NCBI GenBank assembly: GCA_963691705.1
Contig: OY829543.1
Coordinates: 47,844,564-47,908,563, forward strand
DNA length: 64,000 nt
Reading direction: 5' to 3'
Source: Viola odorata
Taxonomy: Eukaryota > Streptophyta > Magnoliopsida > Malpighiales > Violaceae
In this document: positions 32,551 to 44,714 of the stretch, one piece after another
How the letters are laid out: each line of letters starts with the position of its first letter
Numbering within the stretch: position 1 is the first letter of the stretch
Made by a program: the position numbers and the translations under genes
The notes under the pieces: generated by a model
Databases searched by the model: none
Seen by the model: the letters and a program-made list of their open reading frames with translations, nothing else
Told to the model about the DNA's origin: nothing

Positions 32551-33790
32551 CACGATGTCGCACCCCTTTTTTTCGTTGAAAACGAGTTTAAGGTTCGCGG
32601 CGGATGCTAAGCGTAAATGGATGCTTCGCATAATACAATGAAGTCGCCACCCTAATTTCTAAGGTTTAGGGAACCTAAGTGTCATGGCATAAAAATAAAA
32701 AAACTAAGGCACAATTGGTCTAAACCATTGAACAAAGGTTCGAGGTCGTATTGTGGACTTGGGAAGGTGTTAGGCACCCAAGTCACACCCTAAAAAGGTT
32801 ACCGGTAAAAAGGTGTTTGAATACAGTTTTGATATACAAAGATTTGTTTAAATGATCGAAGCATGTCAACCTCTTCTTCCCACGAACTCAAGTCACTTTC
32901 CAATCATTTACATAGGCCAATGATTGAATCATGTCAATAGAGTTCGCTTACCGAATTGGGACACTTTCCGATTATTTAAACATTTTTGACGTGATTTGGC
33001 CCTTAAAGGTGACGTTACATCTTAGCATTTTCGTAGGGACATGTTATTTCCGATCAGGACACGAAGGACGGGGTTACCGTTTGTTCGTTACGCTAGAGCG
33101 GACGTTTCTCCCCTTTATATCATTGGGCCATGCATGATTAATTAATTAATTACTAAGTGATCCTAATCATGGATAATACTAACATCGTATGTTTTTGTGA
33201 ATGCAAATAACTGTGTGGGATTCGAAGCCACCATGCTCACATATCAATATATAGCAATTAATTTCATGGTATAAACAAAGCAAGTGATTTAAACATGTAA
33301 GCATGTGGATGGATTTTATCATGCATATAATTATAAGTTTTTTAGCATTTTTAGATAACATATATGAAAATAATATTTGCAAAAGACATTAAATAAATAA
33401 AAGAGACTTAGAGGAAAGACGTACTTGCGTTGCGTGATCTTGATCTTCCTTGCAAAATGAGAGTGTTAGCAACGTTTTCGAAAATAAATAAATAAGAAAA
33501 GCGCATGCAAACATTTGCTTAATTTGATAAATAAATATTTGAATAAACGTGATGAACAAATAAGCAATTTATTTCATGCCAAACAAATAATTAATTAATT
33601 AGACACAGGAAACAAGTAAATAATTAATTAGACATGGCTAATGAGTAATCAATTAATTCATTTATTTCATTTGAGCAATTTATAACAATTCAAGCATGGC
33701 ATGACTAATAATTAATTTATTTATAACATCCAAGCATATTTAAAATTTCACAATAATTTAAACATGGCATGAAGAAATCATTTGGATCAT

Positions 33791-33940
33791 GTAAGCATTT
33801 AATTAAATAAATCATAGCATAAATAAATTATTTAAATCACGTAAGCATTTAATTAAATAAAACATGACCTAAATAAATTATTTAAATCATGTAAGCATTT
33901 AATTAAATAAAACATGGCATAAACAAATTATTTGAATCAT
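33791..33940. repeat. 50-bp tandem repeat, three units, in the family A LTR
   Basis: GTAAGCATTTAATTAAATAA starts at 33791, 33841 and 33891, an exact 50-bp period, each unit followed by ATTATTT and (A/G)AATCA(T/C). Confidence 0.92.
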
Positions 33941-34945
33941 GCATACGAGCATACAAATGAAAGTTGTTCATGGCATATACGAAAATTATACATGGCGTAC
34001 GAAACAAATTATACGCGGCATATGGAAATTATACATGGCATATACGAAAATAAGTGGGCCCCACGAGAGATTTTAGGACATTAAAAAATGGGCTTGGCAC
34101 AAGCCAAGCCCAAATTTTAATTTATAACAAGTACGCAACTTAATTAAGTAAAATATGGCATTGTTAATAGACAAATTATTTAAAACATGTAAGCAATTTA
34201 TTAAATAAAATATAGCTTTGAAAGCATACGAACATGTGAACAATTCATGCGATATTAATACTTAAATAAATAAACAATTTTTTTACGCATGCAAAAATTA
34301 CGAGAAATTAAACACGAAAGTTTTACAAAAAATTAACCGTACGCATACGAATTTCAAATGGGCCTGGCCCACTTCCTTGGTCAAAATAGTGGCTGGGCTT
34401 GAGATTAAATCAAGCCCAGCAATTAATTACACGGGATGGGCTTGGGATTAAATCAAGCCCATCACCTTTGCCTTTCCTTTTCCCGCTTACCTCTCCTTCC
34501 TCCTTTCTTCTTCTCTAATGGCGCAGACCACCATGGCCAAAGGCCAAGCTCAACCAACTTAATGAAACATGACCAAACTAACCCAAACAAGACCAGTGGC
34601 ACCACAGCAGCCCAAGGCCACGAAAACAGCAATGAAATTCGACTCAAAACAGTAGCAATTTAACAAGAACGAAAATAGACAATTAATGCATCAATTGCTC
34701 AATTAATTAACCAAAGCAAGGAACAATTAAATTGAAGCTAGCATGCTGATTTTAACTCACTAACAAAGTATTTAAAACAAGTTTGAGCCCTTAATTCAAC
34801 CTCTAAGTGCACAAATGAAAATTTAAAGAAAAGGAGCTAAAGAGAGAAAATTACCTTTCCAGGAGAGCTAATGGCCAAGAAGGATGAGCAAGCAATGGAG
34901 ATTAAGAGGAGATTTTGGTGCCCTTGATTTGTTGGTTGAAGCTCT

Positions 34946-34954
34946 CTATTTATA
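34946..34954 (-). promoter_or_regulatory. LTR TATA box, family A copy 1
   Basis: TATAAATAG on the minus strand. The same box occurs at the equivalent place of copy 2 (53906-53914). Downstream sequence loses symmetry and looks like a transcript leader. Confidence 0.65.
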
Positions 34955-35110
34955 GAGGGAAGTGGAGTCGGTTGGGAGGCAAATGCTTGGCCAAAAATCA
35001 TCAGAGGAGGTGGAGGGATAAGGATGACCGGAATAGTGAGCTAGTTAGTGCTTTGTGTGGCCAAAGATTTCTGATGGGAAGTTTGTGATCATCACAAGGG
35101 AGTCGGCAGC

Positions 35111-35656
35111 CAGTGGCGGAGCCTGGCCTCGATGTTTGGGGGGCGAGATTAGTGACGGATTGAGAATTTGTACTCAAGAAAAGTGTTCTTTTAAAATACT
35201 AAAAAAAAATGATTAAAAGTATTTGTATCCGTTACTAAATAACAAATATTTAGATAAATTTAACAAAAAGATAAATAAGAAGACAATAAAGAAAAAAATT
35301 AATTATATATTAGAATTCATACAATATTATATCCAATCATACAATATACGTGATTGGATATAATTAGTAAAATTATTAGAAATATATCAAAGTAATTCAT
35401 TATTATTTTAATTGTTGTGAAAGTAAATTAATAATTGATCAAACGTATTAAATTTTTCAATTTAGAAAAATAAAAAAGTAAATAAGCTATGATAAATTGA
35501 GAACAGAGTGGGTTTTTTTGAAAAGTTTAAAAGTTTGGAGGGGCTATTGAGCTGAGGCAAAAACTGAGGTATAGGCTGGACAAGGGCTAAAGCAAGTAAT
35601 TTGAAAAGTTTGGGGGGGCTGTAGCCCCCTCTGGTCCTAACGAGGCTCCGCCTCTG
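35111..35656. mobile_element. hAT-type MITE inserted in the family A LTR
   Basis: Ends CAGTGGCGGAGCC and GGCTCCGCCTCTG (12 of 13 complementary), 546 bp, flanked by the exact 8-bp duplication TCGGCAGC (35103-35110, 35657-35664). AT-rich interior without coding capacity; G-run near the right end (GGGGGGGCTGTAGCCCCC). Confidence 0.92.
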
Positions 35657-36068
35657 TCGGCAGCCCTAGCTAGGAAGAAAAGAGAGGCAATTTGGATATT
35701 TCATGCATTAATTGCCATTAATGCATACTTTTGGACACGAACGGGATATTTTGGTACGAGCAAAATCGTACGAAAATAAAAATAAATCCGAGTCGAGGGT
35801 ACAACTATGTGTAGAAAAATAAGGCGAGAAAACTAATATACAGTGAAGAAATGCGAAAGTTGATTTAACGTATTTATTTTCTCTTTCGGAAGTGTCAAAA
35901 CGTTCGCGCGCAAAATAAATGTCCTTACGACAAAAATTGAACGAAACTAAACGCGGTGGCGTGAAAGAGAAAATTAGCACGTAATTATCAAACAAAGAAA
36001 TAGTGCGTTCGACCCTCGGTCCCGGGAAACTTACTCGGGATCGAAAGAAGTTCGCGTAAAGACAGTTA

Positions 36069-36390
36069 AAAATACGAGAAACTAAAAAGACACGAAATGA
36101 CACGGAATTTTAAACAAACTAACCTAGGACCAAGAATCGATAGGAATCTGACCTAGACGGGCTTTTAAATGCAGTAAACATAAAAATACGTAAACGTGTT
36201 GACGAAAACCGAAAAATACGATTTTAGTCGAAAATACGAGAAAAATATGAAAACTTTAAAAGACATGAAATGACGTGAAATATTAAAACAAATAGTCCTT
36301 GACCAAAAATCGATTGAAATTTGACGTAAATGGGCTATTAATACGACATGTAATAAACGAAAAATGTTGTGACGTATGTCAAAATTCGGG
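36069..36390. repeat. Roughly 160-bp tandem duplication at the LTR end
   Basis: The blocks AAAATACGAGAAA, GACACGAAATGACACG and ACCAAGAATCGAT at 36069-36230 recur in diverged form at 36231-36390. Copies at 54480 and 16700 have this unit once. Confidence 0.65.
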
Positions 36391-36403
36391 TAGCAACACA
36401 CGA

Positions 36404-37121
36404 GAATTGTGGTAGTCTTTGGCACCATACACTACTTACATCTCCCCTTTTTTGCTATCATTTGTACAAAGCGGTGGAACCCAAGAATTGGTTTGCCCTT
36501 ATTATTGCTAGCTTAGGTTTCGATTCATGAACTCATAATCTAATTTTATTTTTTAAGGTACTTGTTTAAGCTAACTTTGAGGCATGTGTTTCTTAAAGGA
36601 AAATTTGAATAGTCTCTCCAACCTCAAAACATGTAAGATAACACCAAATTAGATATTAACAAAACCAAAATTATATCCTTTAATTACTCACAAAATCAAA
36701 TTAGGAGATGATTTAATAACCTCCAGAATCAACAAATAAAAAAGTTGTACTTCTTGTAAGTACATATTTTCTTTTATGAGAGAGATAATAATTGCATTGC
36801 ATGTTACGATGAGTAGATTTAATCCTCTAATGTAATAAATATTTTATAAAAAAATCACTCTCAATCTCAAACTTTACCCATTAATTAACCATTTGCTACA
36901 TCAACAATCTATCACTACAACTTTTTCTTGATTATTGGTCATTCCAAAATAGCCACCAACTTATGATATATATGACTCACTATAAACATGTCATCTCCAT
37001 ATTGTAATAATTGATTCTCTTGTAATTAACATTGTAATTTACATCTTGTGACATGCTTCATTTTAAGCTAAGTCTTGCAACTTATTATAATCCAACGATC
37101 CAAAAACACTACGAAGAATCT
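36404..37121. other. Intergenic DNA
   Basis: AT-rich, no gene or element recognised between the family A LTR and the Athila solo LTR. Confidence 0.5.
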
Positions 37122-38586
37122 TGATATAGTGTATTTTGTGCATATTTTCCTCCTTATTTATAGTCTTATTCTGACCATGATACTGCTAATTTGCCTTTGA
37201 ATTCACCCTTTTTGCAGATCTAGGCTCAAGGAGAAAAAGATGCTGAAACAGCCCCTTTTTGGTGGAATTTAATTTAGTGGATCTTAAAGCGTCAAGACCA
37301 TCATCGAGGCCTAACCGTTTACTATGTCATCGAGCCTTTGCTGCGGAGTCATTCAGCCCAAGAAGCCGTCCAATGCCTAAGACACGCTCCTTCCATGTTC
37401 TGTCCTTCCCTCTTAGTTGGACTTTGTCCTTTTATGGATTGTTAGGCTATTTAAACCTTTTATTTTAGGGTTTTAGAGGATCCTCTATCATCATCCCTTA
37501 CTTTTACATTTCTTTTAGGGTTTTTTAGCCGCCGGCCTTCTCTCTCTCTTACATTGGGATTTGTTCTTTCCTCATTTTCTCCATCAACGATGTCCAACAT
37601 TTTATTATCCGGAGTTTTAAACTTCGGTCGGTATTTATTAAGCATTTCCATTTTATTTATTTCTTATTTCTTATGTATGCTATTTATTAGATCTGTTTAT
37701 TATTTACTGTTTAGCATGAGCGGCTAAGCTCATCCTTCTTAGCAAGGGTATTTTAAGGGTTGCGAAAGGGTAGCTTTGAGGCCTAATAGTTCTTCATATA
37801 TTTCTATTGTTGTATTTGCTTGTTTGCCGGTTCATTGCCATGTCATTTGAGGTTTATTAGAAGCTTGATCACCTGCTAGTTCATCTCTTGTGAATATTGT
37901 CATCCATGTGGTAATAACTAACGTGAGGCTGCATGGTAGAGTAGACAACTAGATCGGAGTCATCATATCATTTGGTCCAATCTTACTAGGGCAAGCGACC
38001 AATTAGGATAGAGTCTTCGTGTCTTACCCTAGACGTGTCTTTCCTCTGCTTAATGGGCCTCTGAGTATTGCCTCCATAAACGTACCTTGGAGGACGGAAG
38101 AGCGTCAAGGTTATCCCATAAGCGTACCTTGGGGTAGCTTCTCGTACGAAGGAAAGTAGGGGGCCTAAACGTATCTGGCCCCTATAGCACGTCTATGACT
38201 TGGGAATGGAATATTTCTGTGCCGATGATTGACTAGGCCTCGACGCAACCTGAGAAAATCATTTGCTAAGAACCTCTCTCATCTGACTTTACCTCTTTTG
38301 TTATTTTGCTTACTGTTATTTTTCTATTTGCGTTATTAATCCATTTTTATTTATGTTTATTAATTGTTAGTGTTCAAACATATTCTCTTTGGTCAACTCA
38401 TTTGACCAACTAACCCCCCCCCCCCCCCCCTCCCTCCCCGATGTTACCGTTTTGTGCATTTATTTTTGTCATACATCTTAAGCAAGATTCATCCTTCAAT
38501 CTTTGTGGTTTGACCATGTTACCACTATTCATAAATTAATTGTGCATTTAGGCATCAAGATTATTATTATATTTGAGTGACGATCA
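37122..38586 (+). repeat. Solo Athila-type LTR (different lineage)
   Basis: Starts TGATATAGTGTATTTTGTGC and ends TTTGAGTGACGATCA, the same ends in the same order as the Athila LTR at 13522-15154 read on the minus strand. Shared inner blocks include CTGCTAATTTGCCTTTGA, TTGCAGATCTAGGCTCAA and TTCTTAGCAAGGGT. It is followed by AAT rather than a primer site, so only an LTR is present. Flanking pentamers are AATCT and AATGC, so the target duplication is not clean. It lacks the CGGGACC motif seen repeatedly in the first element. Confidence 0.82.
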
Positions 38587-39063
38587 AATGCATATAGTTA
38601 TAATCGGGTCTTCCTAACTATTTTTGCGTTATAGGTTTTTTTTTATATAATTATATGTAACAAATAAACACAGTATGCATTATTTTTGTGATTTATGAGC
38701 GTAAGTACTAGCGATCGTTTCACTAGTGGCCTAGTGCGGCTTGTTTTACCCTTAGTTATAAGTTGTTTTGCTTCTTCTTTGGATTGCAAATTATTAAATT
38801 ATGCTCTAACTAAAAAAATAGGGATATATATTGAATGTCCTTTGAGTGGAAAAATTACTACCCTGATCGAAATTGTTATTTTTTCATTATCACAAAAATC
38901 ATTTTACAAATTTATTATTGTTTTCATAGTATATTTCATCTATTAGAATTAAGTATGTTATTATTAGTTTTGCTTTGTAAAAATACCTATTTTGGTCAAT
39001 TTCTTATTTGTTATCTAGTTTACATGACCGATGTATTCAATAAATGATTTGGTTGGTTTGTTT
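38587..39063. other. Intergenic DNA
   Basis: No supported feature. Short ORFs here have no recognisable similarity. Confidence 0.5.
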
Positions 39064-39849
39064 TAGGGGTGGCCAAAACTTCTGAGACCTGAATTTTCAA
39101 ATTTCCAACCCAAATTTTTTTGAATTTTGGGTTGGGAAGATTTTCGATACCCGAATTTTTACTTTAAGTCGAGACGGGATTTACCCTTGTAAGTTTAGGT
39201 ACCCGAAATCTCGAACTTACAAGGGTAAATATGTAATACCCCAGCCAGCCCTAGACATTCTCCTCTCTCTCGATCTCGATCTGATTCCTCAAAAAAATCA
39301 GCCACACCACACCACACTGTCAAACACCACCACCTACCCTGACAGACAGCCAATCAGCCACCGCCACCGCCACACTGTCATCACCACCCACCGCGACAGA
39401 GGACCACCGCCAGCACATCCCCACCACGACACCAAAAGAAGATCCGTGACCACCACCACCAACATCACCACCGCGACCTACTCCACTGCGACATCAACCA
39501 GTGGAGAAGGGAGTTAGTTGTATGGTTAATCTATTGGTGATGATATGTTGTTGTTATTGTTGTTGTTGCCTTCAAAATGACTGGTTGGTGTTGTTGATTG
39601 ATCATTGACTGAGACTTGAGATGGTTGTTGCGTTCTTTGCATAATTTGTTGAAAAAATTGTTGGAAAATTGATGAAAAATTGGTTTAAATTGCTGCAAAT
39701 TGGTTTAATTTCGAATTGTGATTTCGGAAAGTCGGGATCGGGACTGCATTTTAAAAGTTCGGAGTCGGGGAAAAAAATTCAATTTTAGAATATCTGAAAT
39801 TTTTAAAATCGGGTCTCGGAATTTCCGAAGACCCGACTAGCCAGCCCTA
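39064..39849. mobile_element. hAT-like non-autonomous element
   Basis: Ends TAGGGGTGGCCAAA and, on the other strand, TAGGGCTGGCTAGT. Flanks GTTTGTTT and GTTTATTT form a 7-of-8 target duplication. CCCGAA/TTCGGG repeats lie near both ends. The interior is CA/CCACC-rich without a transposase. It is older than the element at 26594. Confidence 0.72.
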
Positions 39850-40673
39850 GTTTATTTATCAAACATTCATAGGATACTAGATTGGGCCTAGCTAACAATA
39901 TGTGTTCTCTTACCTAGCTAGTTAGCCCATAAACAAACGTAGCCCAGTAAACTACCATGATAGGCTAGACCCAAATGACGAAGATAGGCTAGTTCGTGAT
40001 TTCGCGCAGTTTACCCACCGGCTGGGTCTGACACGTCGTTTATTCTCACTGGAAACGACTACTGTCTAATATTAGGGAAAAAGACAATTTAGCCACCCAA
40101 CTCTAATTTTTTTAAAGTGGACCCATCCTACTTTAATTATTTTCTTTATAAGAGTAAAAACTATTGGAATAATTAGAAAATATTCGCTAGTATAAAAGTA
40201 TTGCTAAGTTTTTAAAAACTTATAAATATTTTAGTAATGCATTAAAAAATAAATTTTAGTTTTTCTAAGAACATAAAATATTAAACAACTTAGCAATATT
40301 TTCACTATGTTAAAAAATAAAACGTATTTTTTCTAATTAATTGGGTATTTTAATTGAAGAAAAAGATTAGAAAAATACTAATGATTTTCCTCATGTTGCA
40401 AGCATATCAAAGTGTCCATTAGCAACTTAAAAAAGTATTTAAACTTAATTTAATTTATCAAAATTTTCATATGTTCGATATGGCGATATATATATATATA
40501 TACTTTCTGTTCAGTTATGTTTTGGTTTATTCTGTTTTTCTCTGTCTACTCCTTTCATTTACCCTCCTTAGTCATTTATTTTCACGTCACTTTAAACATG
40601 GATATACATATTCTAGTGTATATATGTATATGTTATATAGTAGGGAAGGAAGTGCCAAAAACTAAAGAACTAT
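39850..40673. other. Intergenic DNA
   Basis: AT-rich, with a short TA microsatellite (40489-40502). No gene supported. Confidence 0.5.
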
Positions 40674-41219
40674 CGGCATGTTTGGTATGCTGTAATGGGC
40701 ATAATTGTTTAGTGTTTGGTACAATTAGGAAAGATACGGAATGAGATTTGGAATGGGATTATATTTTGTTCTTGGATTTATGACCGGGGGGTGGTGGTCA
40801 TAACTGGGAATGACACTATACTTCTTCGACCACAACCCTCTACCTGAAAAGGTAAGTTCAATCCTTTTTATTTTTGTGATGCCCAGGATTTTCTGATTTT
40901 TTGGTGCTACTGCTTCCTCTTTTCGTTGTCTCCCTCGTTTATTTTGCTGCTCCTATTTGTCTTGAAATTTCCATGAACTCTCTGCTTGGATGTTCTCGTA
41001 TCTAATAAAATGACTATGGCTTACCAATAAATAAAAAATCGTTATAGCAGCAACACAAGAAAGAAGAAGACAAAAAATATGTACCTTTGATGGTTTTTTT
41101 CTTGACTTCTGCATATTGAATCATGTTCAATAGAACATTAGAGGAGCACTAGATGGAACATATATCAAAGTAAAAGTCCCTGTAGTCGATAAGACAAAGT
41201 ACCAAAGTAGAAAAAATGA

Positions 41220-41469
41220 GATTCGCCTCCTCTAATTTTTCCTTGAACATGATCAGTTATGTTAGAAAAATCTGAACCGTTCAATAAAATTGGACGGATA
41301 AGATTAAAAATTTAAATCATTAATGACTTGACCAGTCAATAAAATTCAACAAGTGGTCAACTCATTAATTATTTGAATTTTTAATCTCATCCGTCCAATT
41401 TTATTGAACGGTTCAGATTCGTTGAACATGACTGGTCATATTCAAAAGAAAATTAGAAGAGCTCAATCC
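41220..41469. mobile_element. 250-bp palindromic MITE inside the transposase
   Basis: Almost the whole element is an inverted repeat: ATCTGAACCGTTCAATAAAA...GGACGGAT in the left arm is mirrored by the right arm, with roughly 100-bp arms. It is flanked by GAAAAAATGA on both sides (41210-41219, 41470-41479), a 10-bp or longer duplication fitting a Mutator-like origin. Removing it restores the transposase codons RKNEI. Confidence 0.85.
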
Positions 41470-41491
41470 GAAAAAATGAGATAGTTGTAAA

Positions 41492-42038
41492 GGGGCTTAA
41501 TGACATAAAACAACCCTGAACTTTAATATTTTATTTAAGTGGAACCCTGAACTATTAAAATATTTAATTACAACCCTAGTTTTCGCAAAAAATGTCAAAT
41601 TACCCCCCTACCGTAACCGAGATCCGATGTGATAACGTTGACCACCGTTATATGCCTTGTCAGCGACTATCAGGGCGCCACGTCAGCGTGCCACGTAATA
41701 ATGACCAGGGGGTAATTAAACACAAACATTAAAGTTCAGGGTTGTTTTATGTCTTTTGCCATATTTATTTTATTATACTTTCTGTTTTTGTTTCTTTTTT
41801 ATTTTTCCTTCTTCAATTAATTCCTACTAGATGGAATTAATGTTTCGTTGCCTTTCTATTAATAATCATAATTAATCAGATTAATTATAATTACCTCTAA
41901 TTCTAGTAATGAAATATTAATTCCAATTTTATTTTTATTATTATTATTATACCGTTAAGTTATTTTGTAGGCAACCTTATTCCCAGATTAATCATAATTA
42001 CCTCTAATTCTAGCAATAAAGCATTAATTCCAATTTCA

Positions 42039-42073
<35 letters not shown>

Positions 42074-42425
42074 CCGTTGTATATTAAAAAAAAAAGGAAA
42101 AGAAGAATTTGGGTTATTGATTAAATTAGGTAAAATGACATAAAACAACCCTGAATTTTAATATTTTGATTAATCACAACCCTTAACTTTGTTTTTGTTT
42201 AATTACCCCCCTAGTCATTATTACATGGCACGCTGACGTGGCGCCCTGATAGTCGCTGACAAGGCACATAACAGTGGTCAACGCTGCCATATCGGATCTC
42301 GGTTACAGTAGGGGGGTAATTTGACATTTTTTGCGAAAACCAAGGTTGTAATTAAATATTTTAATAGTTCAGGGTTCTACTTAAATAAAACATTAAAGTC
42401 CAGGGTTGTTTTATGTCATTAAGCC
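41492..42425. mobile_element. Mutator-like long-TIR element inside the transposase
   Basis: Left arm (GGGCTTAATGACATAAAACA onward) and right arm are inverted copies about 260-290 bp long, with shared blocks such as CAGCGACTATCAGGGCGCCA. Flanks GTTGTAAA (41484-41491, 42426-42433) are an 8-9 bp duplication. The centre has two diverged copies of a roughly 110-bp AT-rich block with TTA runs. There is no transposase, so it is a non-autonomous MULE-like element. Confidence 0.85.
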
Positions 42426-43366
42426 GTTGTAAATGTCCTTGGAGCTTGTTGTCAAGGTATGCAATTTACATACGCATTTTCTGGCTGGGAGGGCTCTGCT
42501 ACTGACGGTAGAGTGCTTCTTGATGCATTACGTAGGAGGAATGGATTGAGAGTTCCTGAGGGTAGGATAAAACTGTATTTTGTGTTCTTAAACTTCAATT
42601 TCAACACTTTTTGAACTTGTTATTTAACTTTAAGCCTTCTTTTCACTAGGTCAAATTTACCTTGTTGATGTTGGGTATAGAAATTGTGAAGGATTTCTGG
42701 CCCCTTCTAGATGCCAACGACATCATCTCAGTGAATGGGGAACGGGTCATTCACCAACCACAAAAGAATAATACTTTAACATGAAACATTCCAAGGCAGA
42801 ATGTGATTGGAAGAACATTTGGGTTACTAAAGATGCGGTGGAATGTGATGGAGCAACGAACACATTACCCTATTGAGACTCGTATCGATATGATTTTTGC
42901 TTGTTGTTACATACACGACTTAATTCGACAACAAATGCGAGTTGATCCTCTAGAACATTTATTGGTCGATAACACAGAAGTTAATGAAAATGAAAACCTC
43001 ATTGACTCTACTGAAACTACTAATGAGTGGACTACTTCGAGAGAGAATCTAGCTAGGGAGATGTTTGATTCTTGGAGAGCAAGGAGGAACAACTGATAAA
43101 TATGTTCTTTTTATGTTTCTGTTTTTAATGTTTTTGTTGTTTATGCTTCTAATTTTAATGTTTCTATTCTTAGAGAAATGTATGAACATTGATTTTGTAT
43201 GGTCATTTGAATTTATGAAGTAGTAATTTGTTTGGTACATTCGTTTGATTGAGCAAGTTGTGAGATATTAATTCCTTTGTTTGGTTGTTTAAAGTCCTGA
43301 AAATTCTGATCACATATGCTATTATCATTTTCTTACATGTATACAAAGCTACTTTATTCTGTTTAG

Positions 43367-44196
43367 ATGAGAAACTCAGATGTTGAAGAAGTTAGTGAAA
43401 CTGTCCGAGGAAGAGGAAAGTTTAAGAAGTATTGGACTAGCAATGAAGAGTTGGTTCTAGTTGATATTCTTGTGGAATTGGCCAATGACCCCCACATTGG
43501 AAAAATGGAGGTGGCTACAAGAATGGTTACTACAATGAGATTGAAGGGCGTATGAAAAACAAGCTACCAGGTTGTGGTCTTAAAGGAAAGTCTCACATTG
43601 AGTCAAAGGTGAAGTTTTCGAAAAATAATTTTGCAAGCAATACAAAAAATTCAGAAAAGTGGCAGTGGGTTTGGTTGGGATGATGAGCAGAAGATGGTTG
43701 TTGGGGACAAAGATATTTATATGGGATGGGCAAAGGTATGAAGAAAATGTTATATCTATTTGTCGTTTACTTTTTGTTAGGTACATAATGCATCCTCAAA
43801 TTAATGTTATATAATATTTATGCTTATATATTCGTTGAAACAAGTAAGGCTAACAATGGTTGTGCTTAATGAATTTTGTTTATAGAGTCGTGATGGGGCA
43901 GCAACATAGTACACGAAGCCTTTCCATCATTATGGCAAGTTAAGTGAGTGCTACGCAAAGGATAGAGCTACTGGAGAAAGAGCTAAAGGTCCTAGTGATG
44001 AGGAGGATGACCCTGTCGATATTGATGCGAATGAAACAGCAGATTCTATAAATGATGCACCAGAGTCAAGCTTGGGTGCTGCTGCTAGTTCTGAAGGTGG
44101 ACCATATAAGAGAGCTAAAAAGTTGTCTGGAGTGGATGCAAGAATCATTGAACTTGCAAAAACCATGATAACACAAATTATATCAATTAATTCATG
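43367..44196 (+). pseudogene. PIF/Harbinger ORF1 (Myb/SANT-like DNA-binding protein), broken
   Basis: Begins MRNSDVEEVSETVRGRGKFK followed by YWTSNEELVLVDILVELA, the trihelix/SANT-like domain of Harbinger ORF1. After a frameshift near 43530 it continues YYNEIEGRMKNKLPGCGLKG and GFGWDDEQKMVVGD. An intron (donor after 43735, acceptor before 43886) leads to YTKPFHHYG, YAKDRATGERAKGPSDEEDD and a basic end. A TAG stop in the last exon and further shifts make it non-functional. The normal role is partner of the transposase in DNA binding and nuclear import. Confidence 0.82.
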
Positions 44197-44375
44197 AATA
44201 AGAGTATAATAGAAATTATACACAATTAATCCTATTCCATAGGTTTTTAACCAAACACAAGTTTAAGTCTTTTTCCTCATTTTGAAATTCTAAACACTTT
44301 TTATGACCATACTCCGTCAATCCCATTCCGAGACTCTCATTTCCATTGATTTATGCCTCATTACCAAACAAGCCG

Positions 44376-44714
44376 ATACATGAGTTTGTTGCTCAATAAA
44401 TTTAAGAAAAATGATTCAAATATATGTATGTAAATTCAAAGGCGCGAAAGAAACTGTACATGTACATCAACATCAACAATTCTAATAAACTCACCCATTC
44501 TTTCTAGCACATAAAATAGCTACAAAATCAACTTGCTTACACTTGAGTTCTGTTTGGTGTTGATACTCAATTCTCTTCTCCTTACCTCATTAGACTTGCA
44601 TCGCTTCCATGGATATAGAAATGGGCGACCCGACCCAGCTCAATTCATTATATGATCTCTGCATTCAAGAAAAAACCAGAGCAAAAATGATCATCATCAA
44701 CCTTAGCATAGTTA
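44376..44714. other. 3' flank of the receptor kinase
   Basis: Short spacer holding the presumed 3' untranslated region of the minus-strand kinase gene. No other feature seen. Confidence 0.55.

Larger units (their letters stand above)
32556..36398 (-). mobile_element. Long solo LTR (family A), copy 1, with nested hAT MITE
   Basis: Plus-strand ends TGTCGCACCCC and GGTAGCAACA give TG...CA termini on either strand, flanked by the exact 5-bp duplication CACGA (32551-32555, 36399-36403). No internal LTR pair, primer site or pol sequence is seen, so a solo LTR (about 3.3 kb without the MITE) is the simplest reading. A canonical TATAAATAG at 34946-34954 and a following leader-like stretch with a GTAATT donor point to minus-strand transcription. 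The ends and several internal blocks match 52360-54631. Confidence 0.83.
41134..43096 (+). pseudogene. PIF/Harbinger transposase, broken
   Basis: Host fragments in order: 41134-41219 (NIRGALDGTYIKVKVP, first catalytic Asp), a few bases at 41480-41491, 42434-42561 ([21 protein letters not shown]), an intron with GT/AG borders, then 42650-43096 (IYLVDVGYRNCEGFLAPSR with the second Asp, HLSEWGTGH, and VIGRTFGLLKMRWNVM). The third acidic residue, normally Glu in VIERxFG, is Gly here. There is also a frameshift near 42800. Two insertions (41220-41469, 41492-42425) split the reading frame. It would normally excise and insert the element; this copy cannot. Confidence 0.88.
40674..44375 (+). mobile_element. 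PIF/Harbinger transposon with both genes, degenerate, twice interrupted
   Basis: The left end CGGCATGTTTGGTATG and the right end, read inward as CGGCTTGTTTGGTAATG, are inverted copies with the typical Harbinger GGC.TGTTTGG core. Inside, on the plus strand, are a DDE_4-type transposase (41134-43096) and a Myb/SANT-type ORF1 (43367-44196), the two genes of plant PIF/Harbinger elements. I cannot define the 3-bp target duplication (flanks TAT and ATA). Two other elements have inserted into the transposase. Confidence 0.85.

Noticed and set aside
33791..33940. CRISPR-like regular array
   Set aside because: The 50-bp units are head-to-tail tandem repeats without unique spacers, inside a plant LTR.
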